Assembly: GCF_900091595.1 (NCBI RefSeq)
Contig: NZ_FMCW01000036.1
Span: 1-64,000, forward strand
Origin: Micromonospora haikouensis
GTDB taxonomy: Bacteria; Actinomycetota; Actinomycetes; Mycobacteriales; Micromonosporaceae
Reading direction: 5' to 3'
Length of the DNA: 64,000 bases
The notes under the pieces: model-generated
The model's database searches: none
Seen by the model: the letters and a program-made list of their open reading frames with translations, nothing else
What the model was told of the DNA's origin: nothing
Program-made: the position numbers and the translations under genes
Shown: positions 35,055 through 42,973 of the stretch, piece by piece
Layout of the letters: each line of letters begins with the position of its first letter
Numbering within the stretch: the stretch's first letter is position 1

Positions 35055-35752
35055 CCATCGTCGAACCGCACCCGTCCCGGCCGTCCGGGACCACCGCCGT
35101 GGCGGCCTACCGTCAGGTCCGGGTGGCCACGGCACAGCTGCTGGCCGAGGCGCCGCCCGGAGCCGACGCGCTGCCGGTGGCGCACTGTCCGGGATGGACC
35201 GTACGGGAGCTCGTCGCGCACCTCGTGGAGGTCTGCGCCCGGGTGCACGGCCGGGTCACCGGCGACGTCCCCGGCCCGGCGCCCGACGGCGGGGTGCCGG
35301 AGCTGCTCGCCGAGTGGGAGCGGCTGAGCGGGCCGGTGGAGGGGTTCCTCGCCGGCCCGGGCTCGATGGACGGGCACATCCTGGTGATGGACGCGTTCAC
35401 CCACGAGCTGGACCTGCGTCAGGCGCTGGGCGTCGCGCCGCCGGTCGCGCACCCGGCGCTGCCGGTGGCCTCCGGCGTCCTGCTGAAGGGGTTGTCCGCC
35501 TCGCTCGACGGCCACGGCCTGCCGCCGCTGACGGTGCGGACCGAGCACGGCGACGCGGTGGCGGGGACGGGCGAGCCGACGGTGACCGTGGCCGGCCCCT
35601 GGCACGAGGTCTATCTGGCGCTGGCCGGTCGGCGCAGCGCGGAGCAGATCCGGTCGCTGCGGTGGAGCGACGATCCGGGGCGCTGGCTGCCGGCGTTCAC
35701 CTGGGGGCCGTTCCGGGTGCCGGAGTCGCCCGTCGCCGGCGCCGGGGGCTGA
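35051..35752 (+). CDS. maleylpyruvate-isomerase-family (MDMPI/DinB) protein, second copy
   Basis: A 233-residue DinB-superfamily protein: CPGWTVRELVAHLVEVCA near 47-64 and MDAFTHELDLRQALG near 115-130 provide the His residues of the metal/thiol site. The C-terminal half is SCP2-like (EPTVTVAGPWHEVYLALAGR). Family members use mycothiol or transfer thiols; a link to enediyne handling is inferred from context. It is translationally coupled to the upstream SDR (ATGA). Confidence 0.75.
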   Translation: MTIVEPHPSRPSGTTAVAAYRQVRVATAQLLAEAPPGADALPVAHCPGWTVRELVAHLVEVCARVHGRVTGDVPGPAPDGGVPELLAEWERLSGPVEGFLAGPGSMDGHILVMDAFTHELDLRQALGVAPPVAHPALPVASGVLLKGLSASLDGHGLPPLTVRTEHGDAVAGTGEPTVTVAGPWHEVYLALAGRRSAEQIRSLRWSDDPGRWLPAFTWGPFRVPESPVAGAGG

Positions 35753-35777
35753 GCCTGCCGTACCGCTGTCGGCTGCC

Positions 35778-35801
35778 GGCCGGTGCCCCGGGGCACCGGC
35801 C
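35778..35801. terminator. palindromic terminator
   Basis: A 24-nt perfect palindrome (12-bp arms) 26 bases after the MDMPI-like stop and before the convergent araC gene. Confidence 0.65.
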
Positions 35802-35959
35802 CGCCGCCTTCTTGCAAGAGGGATCGATCTGGGCGCATCGCCGGGTCCCGTTCGGCGCGCGCCCTCATCCCCCGGTGGCGGCCGTGCCGCCCGATCCGCG
35901 GCCCCGTCGCGCCGGGCCGGGGCCCGGGGTCGGGGGTCGCCGCCGCCCGGGGGCGGCGG

Positions 35960-36772
35960 TCACGACTTGGCCCGGTGCAGCACCCGTGACGGCCGGGCGG
36001 TACGCCGGTCGTTGCGGGCGAAGCCGCGGCGATTGCGGGCGGCCGGGTCGGTGCTGTCCAGCTCGGGCAGCGCGATCAGGATGGGCAGGTCGAACACGCC
36101 GGTGTGGTGCAGCTCCAGGTCCACCGTGAGGTTGACGCCGGAGCCAACGGTGAGCGCGTCGTACGCGCCGACGGCGAGGGGGCGGCGCATGGACGGCCGG
36201 GCCGCGATGTCACCGAGCGCGATCGCCGCGGCGCGCAGGTACCACTCGCCCTCCGGCACGTCGCGCAGCACGTACTCGCCGGAGGCCTCCAGGATGTCGC
36301 AGGAGGCGGGCAGGCCCTGCACGATGGGGCTGTCGAAGACACCGACGTACACCTTGACCGGCACGTCGACCGGGGGCAGGACGAGGCGTCCGGAGATGGT
36401 GGCCCGGCGGCGCGGGCCGGTCGTGCGGGTGCGGGAGAGCTGCGGGATGCCGTTCTCGGCGAGCCAGCGGTAGCGGGCCGGCGAGATGCCCACGCTGCGG
36501 GTGAACCGGCTGATGAAGGTGCCCAGGCTGTTGTAGCCGACGGCGTAGGCGATGTCGGTGACGCTCATGTCGGTCTCGAGCAGCAGGTTCTTGGCCTTGT
36601 AGAGCCGGATCGCGGTCAGGAAACGGCCCGGCGAAGTGCCCGTCTTGGACCGGAACAGCCGAGAGAAGTAAAAGCGGCTGAGAAAGGCTGAATCGGCCAT
36701 TGCATCGAGTGACAGAGGTTCGTGGTAACGATCCCACATGATCGAGATGGCTCTTTCGACGGCGTTGTGCAC
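35960..36772 (-). CDS. AraC-family regulator with N-terminal HTH and C-terminal beta domain
   Basis: 270 residues from the GTG at 36772, which has GGAG 9 bases upstream; a TTG two codons earlier is too close to it. The AraC double HTH is N-terminal (about 15-105: LSLDAMADSAFLSRFYFSRLFRSKTGTSPGRFL, DIAYAVGYNSLGTFISRFTRSVGISPARYR). The C-terminal 150 residues (PPVDVPVKVYVGVFDS, GEYVLRDVPEGEWYLRAAAIALG) look like a carboxypeptidase-regulatory or transthyretin-like beta domain, reversing the usual order of effector and DNA-binding domains. It is a likely pathway regulator. Confidence 0.8.
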   Translation of the reverse strand: MHNAVERAISIMWDRYHEPLSLDAMADSAFLSRFYFSRLFRSKTGTSPGRFLTAIRLYKAKNLLLETDMSVTDIAYAVGYNSLGTFISRFTRSVGISPARYRWLAENGIPQLSRTRTTGPRRRATISGRLVLPPVDVPVKVYVGVFDSPIVQGLPASCDILEASGEYVLRDVPEGEWYLRAAAIALGDIAARPSMRRPLAVGAYDALTVGSGVNLTVDLELHHTGVFDLPILIALPELDSTDPAARNRRGFARNDRRTARPSRVLHRAKS

Positions 36773-36849
36773 GGCCAATCACTCCATTCGGTGAACACGT
36801 TGGGGACACTCCGGCCACATCCGGGCACGACCTGCCCGGGTATGGTGCC

Positions 36850-36878
36850 GCCGGTCGCGGGGGTCCCCCGCGACCGGC
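36850..36878 (-). terminator. perfect 13-bp hairpin upstream of araC
   Basis: GCCGGTCGCGGGG (36850-36862) pairs with CCCCGCGACCGGC (36866-36878), 3-nt loop. It may terminate the upstream AhpD-like transcript or be a leader structure 78 bases before araC. No T-run follows. Confidence 0.55.
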
Positions 36879-36925
36879 GACGTTGCCCTGTCCTGGTCGC
36901 CACGACTCCGTTGTCGCACCGTGAC

Positions 36926-36939
36926 GGAACAGGTGTTCG
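36926..36939. promoter_or_regulatory. LexA-box-like palindrome upstream of araC
   Basis: GGAACAGGTGTTCG differs from CGAAC-N4-GTTCG at one position and keeps the GAAC-N4-GTTC core. It is 154 bases upstream of the araC start. Confidence 0.35.
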
Positions 36940-37192
36940 ATCACCAGGCTTGAATTGTGGAGAAATGCCAGTCCACCGGCCTTGCCGGGTGGCGCGAGTG
37001 CGGACCGAAACACATCGGGCCGCGCTTACTGTGAGTGTCCTAAGTGGTCCGGATGGAGTAGGACGATACCATGTATGGAGATCAATCAATACGGAAGTTT
37101 CGAATGTTCCCAGAGGCGGCGAGGCGATTTAATCTGACAGACGCAGCGATTATCCGAATTGGTCGGCGATGCCAGCCCTGTCCGCAGTTTGA

Positions 37193-38278
37193 TCACCGCG
37201 GGGCCGTGAGCTGGCCACCCAGCCAGCGGGCCGCGGCCATGGCCGACCAGGCGGAGACCTCGACCAGCGCCCGGTCGTCCAGGCCGGCCAGCCGGCAGCC
37301 GCGCACGACCGTCGCGTCCACCTGGTAGGACGCGAAGGCGACCAGCAGGGCCAGCCGGGCGACGGGCCGCTGGGGTTCGGACAGCCCCTCGACCAGCCCC
37401 TCCACCCAGGCCCGGCTGATCCCCCGCGGACCGCCGTGCCAGCCGACCAGGTTGACCAGCACCAGGTCGCGGACCGCCTCGGGCACCGAGCGCCGGCCCG
37501 CCTCCTCGATCGCGGCGCAGGACCGGCCGAACGCCTCCGCGATCGTCGGGCTGCCGGCCGCCCAGGACAGGTCCGCCGGCAGCGACGCGGCGGGCAGCAG
37601 GTCCAGCGAGAGACCCGGACCGTGCTGGTGTCGCGACGCGCTCATCATGGCCCAGCCGAGCACCCGCAGCACCATGGGCAGCGCCATCTCCGGCACCCCG
37701 GGCGGCAGCGGCACGTCGCGCAGGAACACGTTCACCACCCGGTTGAGGTAGTGCAGCAGCACCGCCACCCCGACCAGCTCCGGCGTCTGGGCGGCGGGGA
37801 ACGGCGGCGGCTGCGGGGGGTTCCCGCCGGCCGGCATCGCCCAGCCGACGATCCCCTCCAGCTCCGCCGCGCCCGGGCCGGACCCCGGGTCGGGCCGGGT
37901 ACGGCCGTCCACGCCGACGCCCACACCGACGCCGGTGAGCAGACCCAGCGCGTTGTTGTGGATGGTGGCGCAGTAGGGGCAGGTGTTGCCCAGCGAGACC
38001 GCCGTCGCCACCGCCTCCTTGGCCGCGCGCGAGGCGGCCCCGGGGACGACCATCGTCTCCCGCAGCAGCAGCCACGCGGCGGCCAGCACCTCCGGCGCCG
38101 GGGCGTGCAGGGCCATCGGTGGGGCCAGCACACCGAAGTCCCTTTCCACCTGCCTGTACACCTCGGCCACCAGACCGCTGGCCCGCCCCCGCCGCACCGG
38201 GTCGACGTAACGGATCTGCGTCAACCCGAGCGCGCCCAGCACCGGTCGCAGAACACTTGCCGGCATCACGTACCTCAT
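37193..38278 (-). CDS. AhpD-like / CMD-family protein B, double-length
   Basis: A 361-residue protein, about twice a normal CMD domain. The first half holds the motif LGNTCPYCATIHNNALG: Cys100-x-x-Cys103 and His107. The second half (LGWAMMSASRHQHGPG ... AVRDLVLVNLVGWHGG ... ALVEVSAWSAM) has the helical CMD pattern without CxxC, suggesting an internal duplication with one active half. The ATG at 38278 is used; MPAS five codons on is an alternative with an AGG upstream. It is divergent from the third CMD-family gene. Confidence 0.75.
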   Translation of the reverse strand: MRYVMPASVLRPVLGALGLTQIRYVDPVRRGRASGLVAEVYRQVERDFGVLAPPMALHAPAPEVLAAAWLLLRETMVVPGAASRAAKEAVATAVSLGNTCPYCATIHNNALGLLTGVGVGVGVDGRTRPDPGSGPGAAELEGIVGWAMPAGGNPPQPPPFPAAQTPELVGVAVLLHYLNRVVNVFLRDVPLPPGVPEMALPMVLRVLGWAMMSASRHQHGPGLSLDLLPAASLPADLSWAAGSPTIAEAFGRSCAAIEEAGRRSVPEAVRDLVLVNLVGWHGGPRGISRAWVEGLVEGLSEPQRPVARLALLVAFASYQVDATVVRGCRLAGLDDRALVEVSAWSAMAAARWLGGQLTAPR

Positions 38279-38592
38279 CCGTCTCTGTGAATTGAAAACA
38301 GGTTATCGGCGAAAAGTGCCTTCAGCCAGTAGGCAGTACGGTCCAACCGCGCCGTCGGTTCAACCGCAGGACAGTTCCCGCAGTAGGCAATCTGGGAGAG
38401 CACTCCAGCAGCGACGACGTGCCATCATGGGCCAGCGGAATCGCTGCCCGACCGCCGTCGCCAGCGTTTCCGTGTCGCCCCGCAGCCCCGTCGGAGATTG
38501 CTGCGGCCAGCACCGACAGCGGCCCTACTTCGTCGTGGAACGCACCGTCGTCCGCCTGGCCTCAGATCGCCCGAGCAACGAGGAGATGGCTC
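38279..38592. promoter_or_regulatory. divergent promoter region between two AhpD-like genes
   Basis: 314 bases, no gene. Direct repeats CAGTAGGCARTM (about 38327 and 38381) and CAACCGC (twice near 38345-38366) may be regulator sites. No firm promoter was assigned. Confidence 0.35.
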
Positions 38593-39192
38593 ATGGAAAC
38601 GACGACGAGACAGCCGGGAATCAGAGTCCCGATGATTGACGAGGATCAGGCGCAGGGCCGCACCGCCGAACTCTACGAAGAAATCAAGGCGGTTACCGGG
38701 TTGCCATTCGTGCCCGACATGTTCCGGCTCACCTCCACCAATCCGCGGCTGCTCGCGGTGGTGCTCGCCGGCTACGGCGGCATCTTCGGCGGGGACACCC
38801 TGCCCCGGCAGCTCAAGGAGCTGATCTCGGCCTGGACGTCCAAGCTGAACGGCTGCCCGTACTGCGTCGGGACGCACAGCTGGTTCCTGAGCCAGTTCGG
38901 CGGCAGCGACGAGCTGCTGGAGGCGGTGTCGGACGCCGACAGCGTCGAGGACCTGCCCGTCGACGAGCGCACCATGCCGCTCATGCGGCTGGTGACGAAG
39001 GTGAGCACCGGCGCGTACAAGATCACCGACGCGGACTGGGAGCAGGCCGCCGCCGCCGGCTGGAGCGACGCCGAGATGCTCGAGGCGGTCTTCTGCGCCT
39101 GCCTGTTCGCGTTCATCAACCGGCTGGTCGACGCCACCGGACTGGGCTCCTCGGTCGACCGCAGCCGCATCGCGCGGCTGGGCGACGAGTGA
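38593..39192 (+). CDS. AhpD-like / CMD-family protein C
   Basis: A 199-residue single-domain CMD-family protein starting at the ATG 38593 with GAGGAG 7 bases upstream. The motif is NGCPYCVGTHSWFL: Cys88-x-x-Cys91, His95. The C-terminal ITDADWEQAAAAGWSDAEMLEAV resembles the peroxidase-related (AhpD-type) subgroup. It is followed 25 bases later by the SDR gene, probably cotranscribed. Peroxide handling or oxidative chemistry is inferred from the redox motif. Confidence 0.78.
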   Translation: METTTRQPGIRVPMIDEDQAQGRTAELYEEIKAVTGLPFVPDMFRLTSTNPRLLAVVLAGYGGIFGGDTLPRQLKELISAWTSKLNGCPYCVGTHSWFLSQFGGSDELLEAVSDADSVEDLPVDERTMPLMRLVTKVSTGAYKITDADWEQAAAAGWSDAEMLEAVFCACLFAFINRLVDATGLGSSVDRSRIARLGDE

Positions 39193-39217
39193 CCCGCGGC
39201 CGGGAAGGGACGCCATC

Positions 39218-40093
39218 ATGACCCAGTCACGCGCCATCCTGCTGACCGGCGCCTCGTCGGGCACCGGCATGTCCTCGGGCAGCGGCAAGGCCACCGCGCT
39301 GCGGCTGCACCGGGCCGGCTGGCCGGTCTACGCCACCGGACGCAACGTGGAGGCCCTGGCCGACCTGGCCGACGAGGGCATCACGGTGCTCTACCTCGAC
39401 GTCAACGACGAGGAGTCGATGACCGCCGCGGTCAAGCGGATCACCGACGAGCACGGCGCGGTCGGCACGCTGATCAACAACGCCGCGTACAGCCTCAACG
39501 GCACCATCGGCGAGACCCCGATGGACGAGGTCCGCGCCCAGTTCGAGACGAACGTCTTCGGGCTGTGCCGGCTCACCCAGCTGGTCCTGCCCGGCATGCG
39601 GGAGCAGGGCGGCGGCCGGATCATCATGATGTCGTCGATCTTCGGCATGTTCGCCACCCCGGGCCGGGGCTACTACCAGGCCACCAAGCACGCGTTGGAG
39701 GCCATCAGCGACTCGCTGCGCCTGGAGGTCGCCCCGTTCGGCATCAAGGTGGTGGTGCTCCAGCCGGCGCCCATCCTGGGCGGCTTCGTCCCCGACAGCG
39801 TCGCCGACCTGGGCATGGACACCCACGACAACCCCGCCCTGTACCGGGACTTCTGGGAGCACTTCGTCGACTGGCACCAGGCGTACCGGCTCAGCGACAA
39901 CCCGCCGCTGCGCGGCAAGATCGCCGTCCGCGCCGAGAACGTCGCCAAGGTCCTGGAGACGGCGGTGTCCACCCCGAACCCGCGCATCCGCTACCGGCTC
40001 GGCATGCCGCCGCGCCTGCTGCCGAAGATGCGGGCGATGATCGGTGAGCGCGGGTGGGAGAAGTTCGTCCGCGCGTTCTTCCCCATCCCCTGA
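39218..40093 (+). CDS. classical SDR oxidoreductase with expanded glycine motif
   Basis: A 291-residue short-chain dehydrogenase. NNAAY near 86-90, catalytic Ser in MMSSIFG, Tyr153-x-x-x-Lys157 in YYQATKHALE. The cofactor loop is unusual: residues 10-24 read TGASSGTGMSSGSGK, where TGxxxGxG is normally followed directly by K, so about six residues look inserted by duplication of the SSG-G unit. It shares a short gap with the upstream CMD protein and ends before a strong bidirectional terminator. Confidence 0.85.
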   Translation: MTQSRAILLTGASSGTGMSSGSGKATALRLHRAGWPVYATGRNVEALADLADEGITVLYLDVNDEESMTAAVKRITDEHGAVGTLINNAAYSLNGTIGETPMDEVRAQFETNVFGLCRLTQLVLPGMREQGGGRIIMMSSIFGMFATPGRGYYQATKHALEAISDSLRLEVAPFGIKVVVLQPAPILGGFVPDSVADLGMDTHDNPALYRDFWEHFVDWHQAYRLSDNPPLRGKIAVRAENVAKVLETAVSTPNPRIRYRLGMPPRLLPKMRAMIGERGWEKFVRAFFPIP

Positions 40094-40104
40094 CCGCCCG
40101 CACG

Positions 40105-40135
40105 AGCGGCGCCGACGGATCTCGTCGGCGCCGCT
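40105..40135. terminator. bidirectional terminator
   Basis: Perfect 13-bp stem (40105-40117 with 40123-40135), 5-nt loop, between the SDR (rightward) and the CopC-like gene (leftward). Confidence 0.85.
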
Positions 40136-40171
40136 GCGCGTCGCCCGGGGTGCCGTCACGTGCCTCGCCCG

Positions 40172-40777
40172 TCAGGCCCGGGACTCGTCGATACGCAGGG
40201 ACCGCGCCCGCCCGCCGCGCGGGCGCAGCCACAGCAGGGCGACGACCACGACCAGCACCACGCCGTCGACGAACAGCAGGAAGGCGCTGAAGCCGTCGAT
40301 GCCGTGCCCGTGCGCGTCGACCACCACATTCGTGCTGGCCTGGCGCGCCGCGTCGTCCAGGGGGGCCGGCGCGACGCCGGTGCCCGCGCTGAACCGGTAC
40401 GCCCCGGTGCTGGTCGTGCCGTCGGCGAAGGTGACGTGGTAGGCCACGGTGTAGTCGCCGGCGCCGTCGATGCGCAGCGGCAGCCGCAGCCGGGTGGAGC
40501 CGACGCGGGTCGGCTCGGCGTCGGTGAGCCGCCCGCCGGTGGCGTCGAGCACCGCGACGTGCGACTGTCCCTCGTCGACCTCGGCGTCGAAGCCCAGGGT
40601 CACCTCGGCCGGCGCGGTGGTGAGCACCGCGCCGGCCGACGGTTCGGCGGAGACCGGGCCATCGGCGGCCCGGGCCGCACCGGGGGTGAGCGCGAGCAGC
40701 CCGGCGACCGCCGCCGCCACGGCGGTGGCCGCCGCCCGGCGACGGCCACCGGACGGGCGGCTCAGCTCACGCGGCAT
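40172..40777 (-). CDS. CopC-domain secreted protein with C-terminal TM anchor
   Basis: A 201-residue protein: signal peptide (about 12-37), CopC-like beta-sandwich (about 40-130: SAEPSAGAVLTTAPAEVTLGFDAEVD, YTVAYHVTFADGTTSTGAYRFSAG) and a TM helix (about 165-185). CopC proteins bind copper through an N-terminal His after the signal peptide; here the mature start reads ADGPVSAEP and that His is absent, so copper binding is doubtful. It overlaps the upstream His-rich membrane protein by 11 bases. Confidence 0.75.
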   Translation of the reverse strand: MPRELSRPSGGRRRAAATAVAAAVAGLLALTPGAARAADGPVSAEPSAGAVLTTAPAEVTLGFDAEVDEGQSHVAVLDATGGRLTDAEPTRVGSTRLRLPLRIDGAGDYTVAYHVTFADGTTSTGAYRFSAGTGVAPAPLDDAARQASTNVVVDAHGHGIDGFSAFLLFVDGVVLVVVVALLWLRPRGGRARSLRIDESRA

Positions 40778-41360
40778 GGGGGGCGAGGGACCGGCCGGCG
40801 ACGCGGTGCCCGACGCAGCTGCACGTCATCAGCTCCTGCTCCTGCCGGTTCGGCCGCAGGTGCAGGTACATCGCGATCACCATGGGGATGAAGACCACGG
40901 AGTTGTAGAACAGGTGCAGCTCCACCCGCGGCAGCACGAGCTGCAGGATGCTGGTCGGCACCTTCTGGCCGAAGAACATGGTGCCGGACTGCACCTGCCA
41001 CAGCAGCAGGAAGTGCTCGATGTGGTGCCAGAACTGGATGGCCAGCGCCACGGTCCACCAGGTGCGGGCGCGGCCGACGAAGCCCCGGCGCAGCGCGAAG
41101 AGGAAGACCAGCATCACGATGGCGTAGCCGTAGTGCAGCCACTCGGAGGAGACCAGCCACGGGTAGAACTGCCCGAGCACCCCCCGCGCCTTCGGCCGGG
41201 GCATCCCCAGGACCCAGATCTGGTACGCCTGGACCAGGTGCTCGGCCCAGTGCGCCAGCACGACGAAGAGGAAGACGTTGAGGGCGGCCCGGTGGTGGGC
41301 CCCGTTGAGCCGGCCGAGCAGCCCCGAGGACGGAGCAGCGGTGGAGAGGGGTTGGGACAT
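40767..41360 (-). CDS. membrane protein with His-rich helices
   Basis: A 197-residue protein with about four TM helices (residues 27-47, 75-95, 105-125, 145-170). His pairs lie in or near helices (VLAHWAEHLV, IQFWHHIEHFLLLWQ, VELHLFYN), a pattern that can bind heme or metal. The C-terminus carries TCSCVGH. No family name is recognised. It is cotranscribed with the CopC-like gene, so a metal-related membrane pair is a reasonable but untested idea. Confidence 0.6.
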   Translation of the reverse strand: MSQPLSTAAPSSGLLGRLNGAHHRAALNVFLFVVLAHWAEHLVQAYQIWVLGMPRPKARGVLGQFYPWLVSSEWLHYGYAIVMLVFLFALRRGFVGRARTWWTVALAIQFWHHIEHFLLLWQVQSGTMFFGQKVPTSILQLVLPRVELHLFYNSVVFIPMVIAMYLHLRPNRQEQELMTCSCVGHRVAGRSLAPHAA

Positions 41361-41530
41361 CTTTTACACCTTCCGTAATGACGCGGGAGAGTGGAAACGC
41401 GGGAGAATCGCCATACGGCCCGTGTGAAGCGAGACAGCGGCTGCCGCGAAGCTAACCGGCCGACCCGCGCCGCAGTTCCTCCAGATTGCCCAGGTGCTGT
41501 CGGAAACCCGTCCGTTCTCCGGGCGTCGGC

Positions 41531-42877
41531 TCAGGAGCCGATCCAGTTGGCGTGGAATCCGCTGGGCACCCGGCCGGGCAGGTGCACGACGGCCACCGGC
41601 TCCCCGGTGAAGTCGCCGGCGTCGAGCACCACCAGGTCGCTGCGGCCGGTGCGCCCGTCGTGGACGTACGTCAACAGCCAGCCGTCGTCCTCGGCCGAGA
41701 GCGGCCCGCGCGGGACGAACACCGCCTCCCCGGCCTCCCGGTGCGGCCCGAAGTCGTGCACCGCCACCTCCCGGCGCTGCAGGTCGTGACGCAGCAGCGC
41801 CGAGCCGCCCAGCACCCCCGCGCCGGACTGCATGGCCACCGTGTAGGCGTACCGGTGCCGCATCGTCTTGCGGCGCTCGTCGATGCGGGGGAACTCCTGG
41901 GGGATGTCGTCGAGCTGCTCGGCGGCGACGGTGCCCCGGGTCAGGTCCAGCGTCCAGCGCCACAGCGTCGGCGCGGACTCCCCCGGGGCGTGCAGGTCGC
42001 GGTCGAAGACCCGGTCGTGGCGCACCACGTCGACCACGCAGGTGTCGTCGACCTCGTAGGCGTTGACGGGGTGGAAGACGTAGCAGGGGTCGACGTCGAA
42101 CCAGCGCACGTCGGCGCCGCGCCCTTCGCGGGGCAGCAGCCCGAGCCGCGCCGCACGCCCGCGCTGCCACGCGTACGGGAAGCGGGAGCCCGCCCGGGCC
42201 AGCGTCGGCGAGAAGGTGACCGGAAGGTCGAACAGCACCGAGTGCCGGTCGGTCAGCGCCAGCGAGTGCATCAGCGGCGGCCCGGCGACCTCGATGCGCT
42301 CGCTGCGGCGCACCCGCCCCTCGGGGGTCAGCACGAGGTGCTCGACGTAGGGCAGCTCGTGGTAGTAGGCCACGGCGAACAGCTCGCCGGTGACCGGGTC
42401 GCACTCGGCGTGGGCGGCGAAGCCGTGCGGCAGGGTGGCGTCGAAGTCGATGCGGGCCACGGAGCCCAGTTCGTCGTCCAGCTCGACCGGCAGCACGCCG
42501 GCCTCGCCGAGGGCGAGGGTGCGCCCGCCGTGCCGGATGACGTTGGCGTTGGCGTTGTCGGACAGCCCGTGCCGCGGGCCGGGAAGGGCCAGCTCGCCCA
42601 GGGCTCGGGTGGTGCGGTCGGTGCGGATCCACCGGTTGCGGTACCACAGCGCGCGGCCGGAGCGCAGGCGCACGCCGTGCACCATGCCGTCGCCGACGAG
42701 GGCGTGGCCGGGCCGGTCGCCGCCCACCGGGTTGGGCCCGATGCGCACGAAGCAGCCGTCCAGCTCGGCGGGCAGCCGCCCGGTGACCGTCAGGTCGAGC
42801 TCCGTCGCCTCGGTGGCGACGGGGCGCCGGTTGTCGTTGCGGTAGGGGGTTCTGGGGGCGAGGGCGACGACGCTCAT
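41531..42877 (-). CDS. carotenoid cleavage oxygenase-family protein
   Basis: A 448-residue member of the carotenoid/lignostilbene oxygenase family (seven-bladed propeller, Fe(II)). The four iron-binding His appear in AHAECDP (about 153), MHSLALT (about 204), FHPVNAYE (about 271) and GFHANW (about 443). The ATG at 42877 has GGAGG 7 bases upstream. Such enzymes cut conjugated double bonds of carotenoids or stilbenes. No carotenoid genes are nearby, so its substrate could be the polyene made by PksE or a shunt product; this is conjecture. It is divergent from the TetR gene. Confidence 0.85.
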   Translation of the reverse strand: MSVVALAPRTPYRNDNRRPVATEATELDLTVTGRLPAELDGCFVRIGPNPVGGDRPGHALVGDGMVHGVRLRSGRALWYRNRWIRTDRTTRALGELALPGPRHGLSDNANANVIRHGGRTLALGEAGVLPVELDDELGSVARIDFDATLPHGFAAHAECDPVTGELFAVAYYHELPYVEHLVLTPEGRVRRSERIEVAGPPLMHSLALTDRHSVLFDLPVTFSPTLARAGSRFPYAWQRGRAARLGLLPREGRGADVRWFDVDPCYVFHPVNAYEVDDTCVVDVVRHDRVFDRDLHAPGESAPTLWRWTLDLTRGTVAAEQLDDIPQEFPRIDERRKTMRHRYAYTVAMQSGAGVLGGSALLRHDLQRREVAVHDFGPHREAGEAVFVPRGPLSAEDDGWLLTYVHDGRTGRSDLVVLDAGDFTGEPVAVVHLPGRVPSGFHANWIGS

Positions 42878-42916
42878 TGCGGCCTCCACGAGCTGGGGCG
42901 ATCTTTTTGCGTATCG

Positions 42917-42938
42917 CGGTTACGTAACAGCGTTACTT
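42917..42938. promoter_or_regulatory. overlapping palindromes, probable TetR operator
   Basis: GTTACGTAAC (42919-42928) and GTAAC-AGC-GTTAC (42924-42936) overlap in the 96-base gap between the carotenoid-oxygenase-like and tetR genes, placed to control both promoters. Confidence 0.65.
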
Positions 42939-42973
42939 CATCGAAGGTACGCCGGGCGTGAGATCATGTCAAC

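Larger units (their letters stand above)
36773..37192. promoter_or_regulatory. 420-base control region upstream of araC
   Basis: No supported gene. It contains a strong hairpin (36850-36878), a LexA-like half-consensus palindrome (36926-36939) and, from about 37010, a distinctly AT-richer stretch. A short ORF from 37071 has no good RBS and soon runs antisense into the next gene, so I do not call it. Confidence 0.45.

Noticed and set aside
37071..37328. 85-codon ORF in the AT-richer region upstream of araC
   Set aside because: No good RBS, atypical codon use, and its second half runs antisense through the end of the AhpD-like gene.
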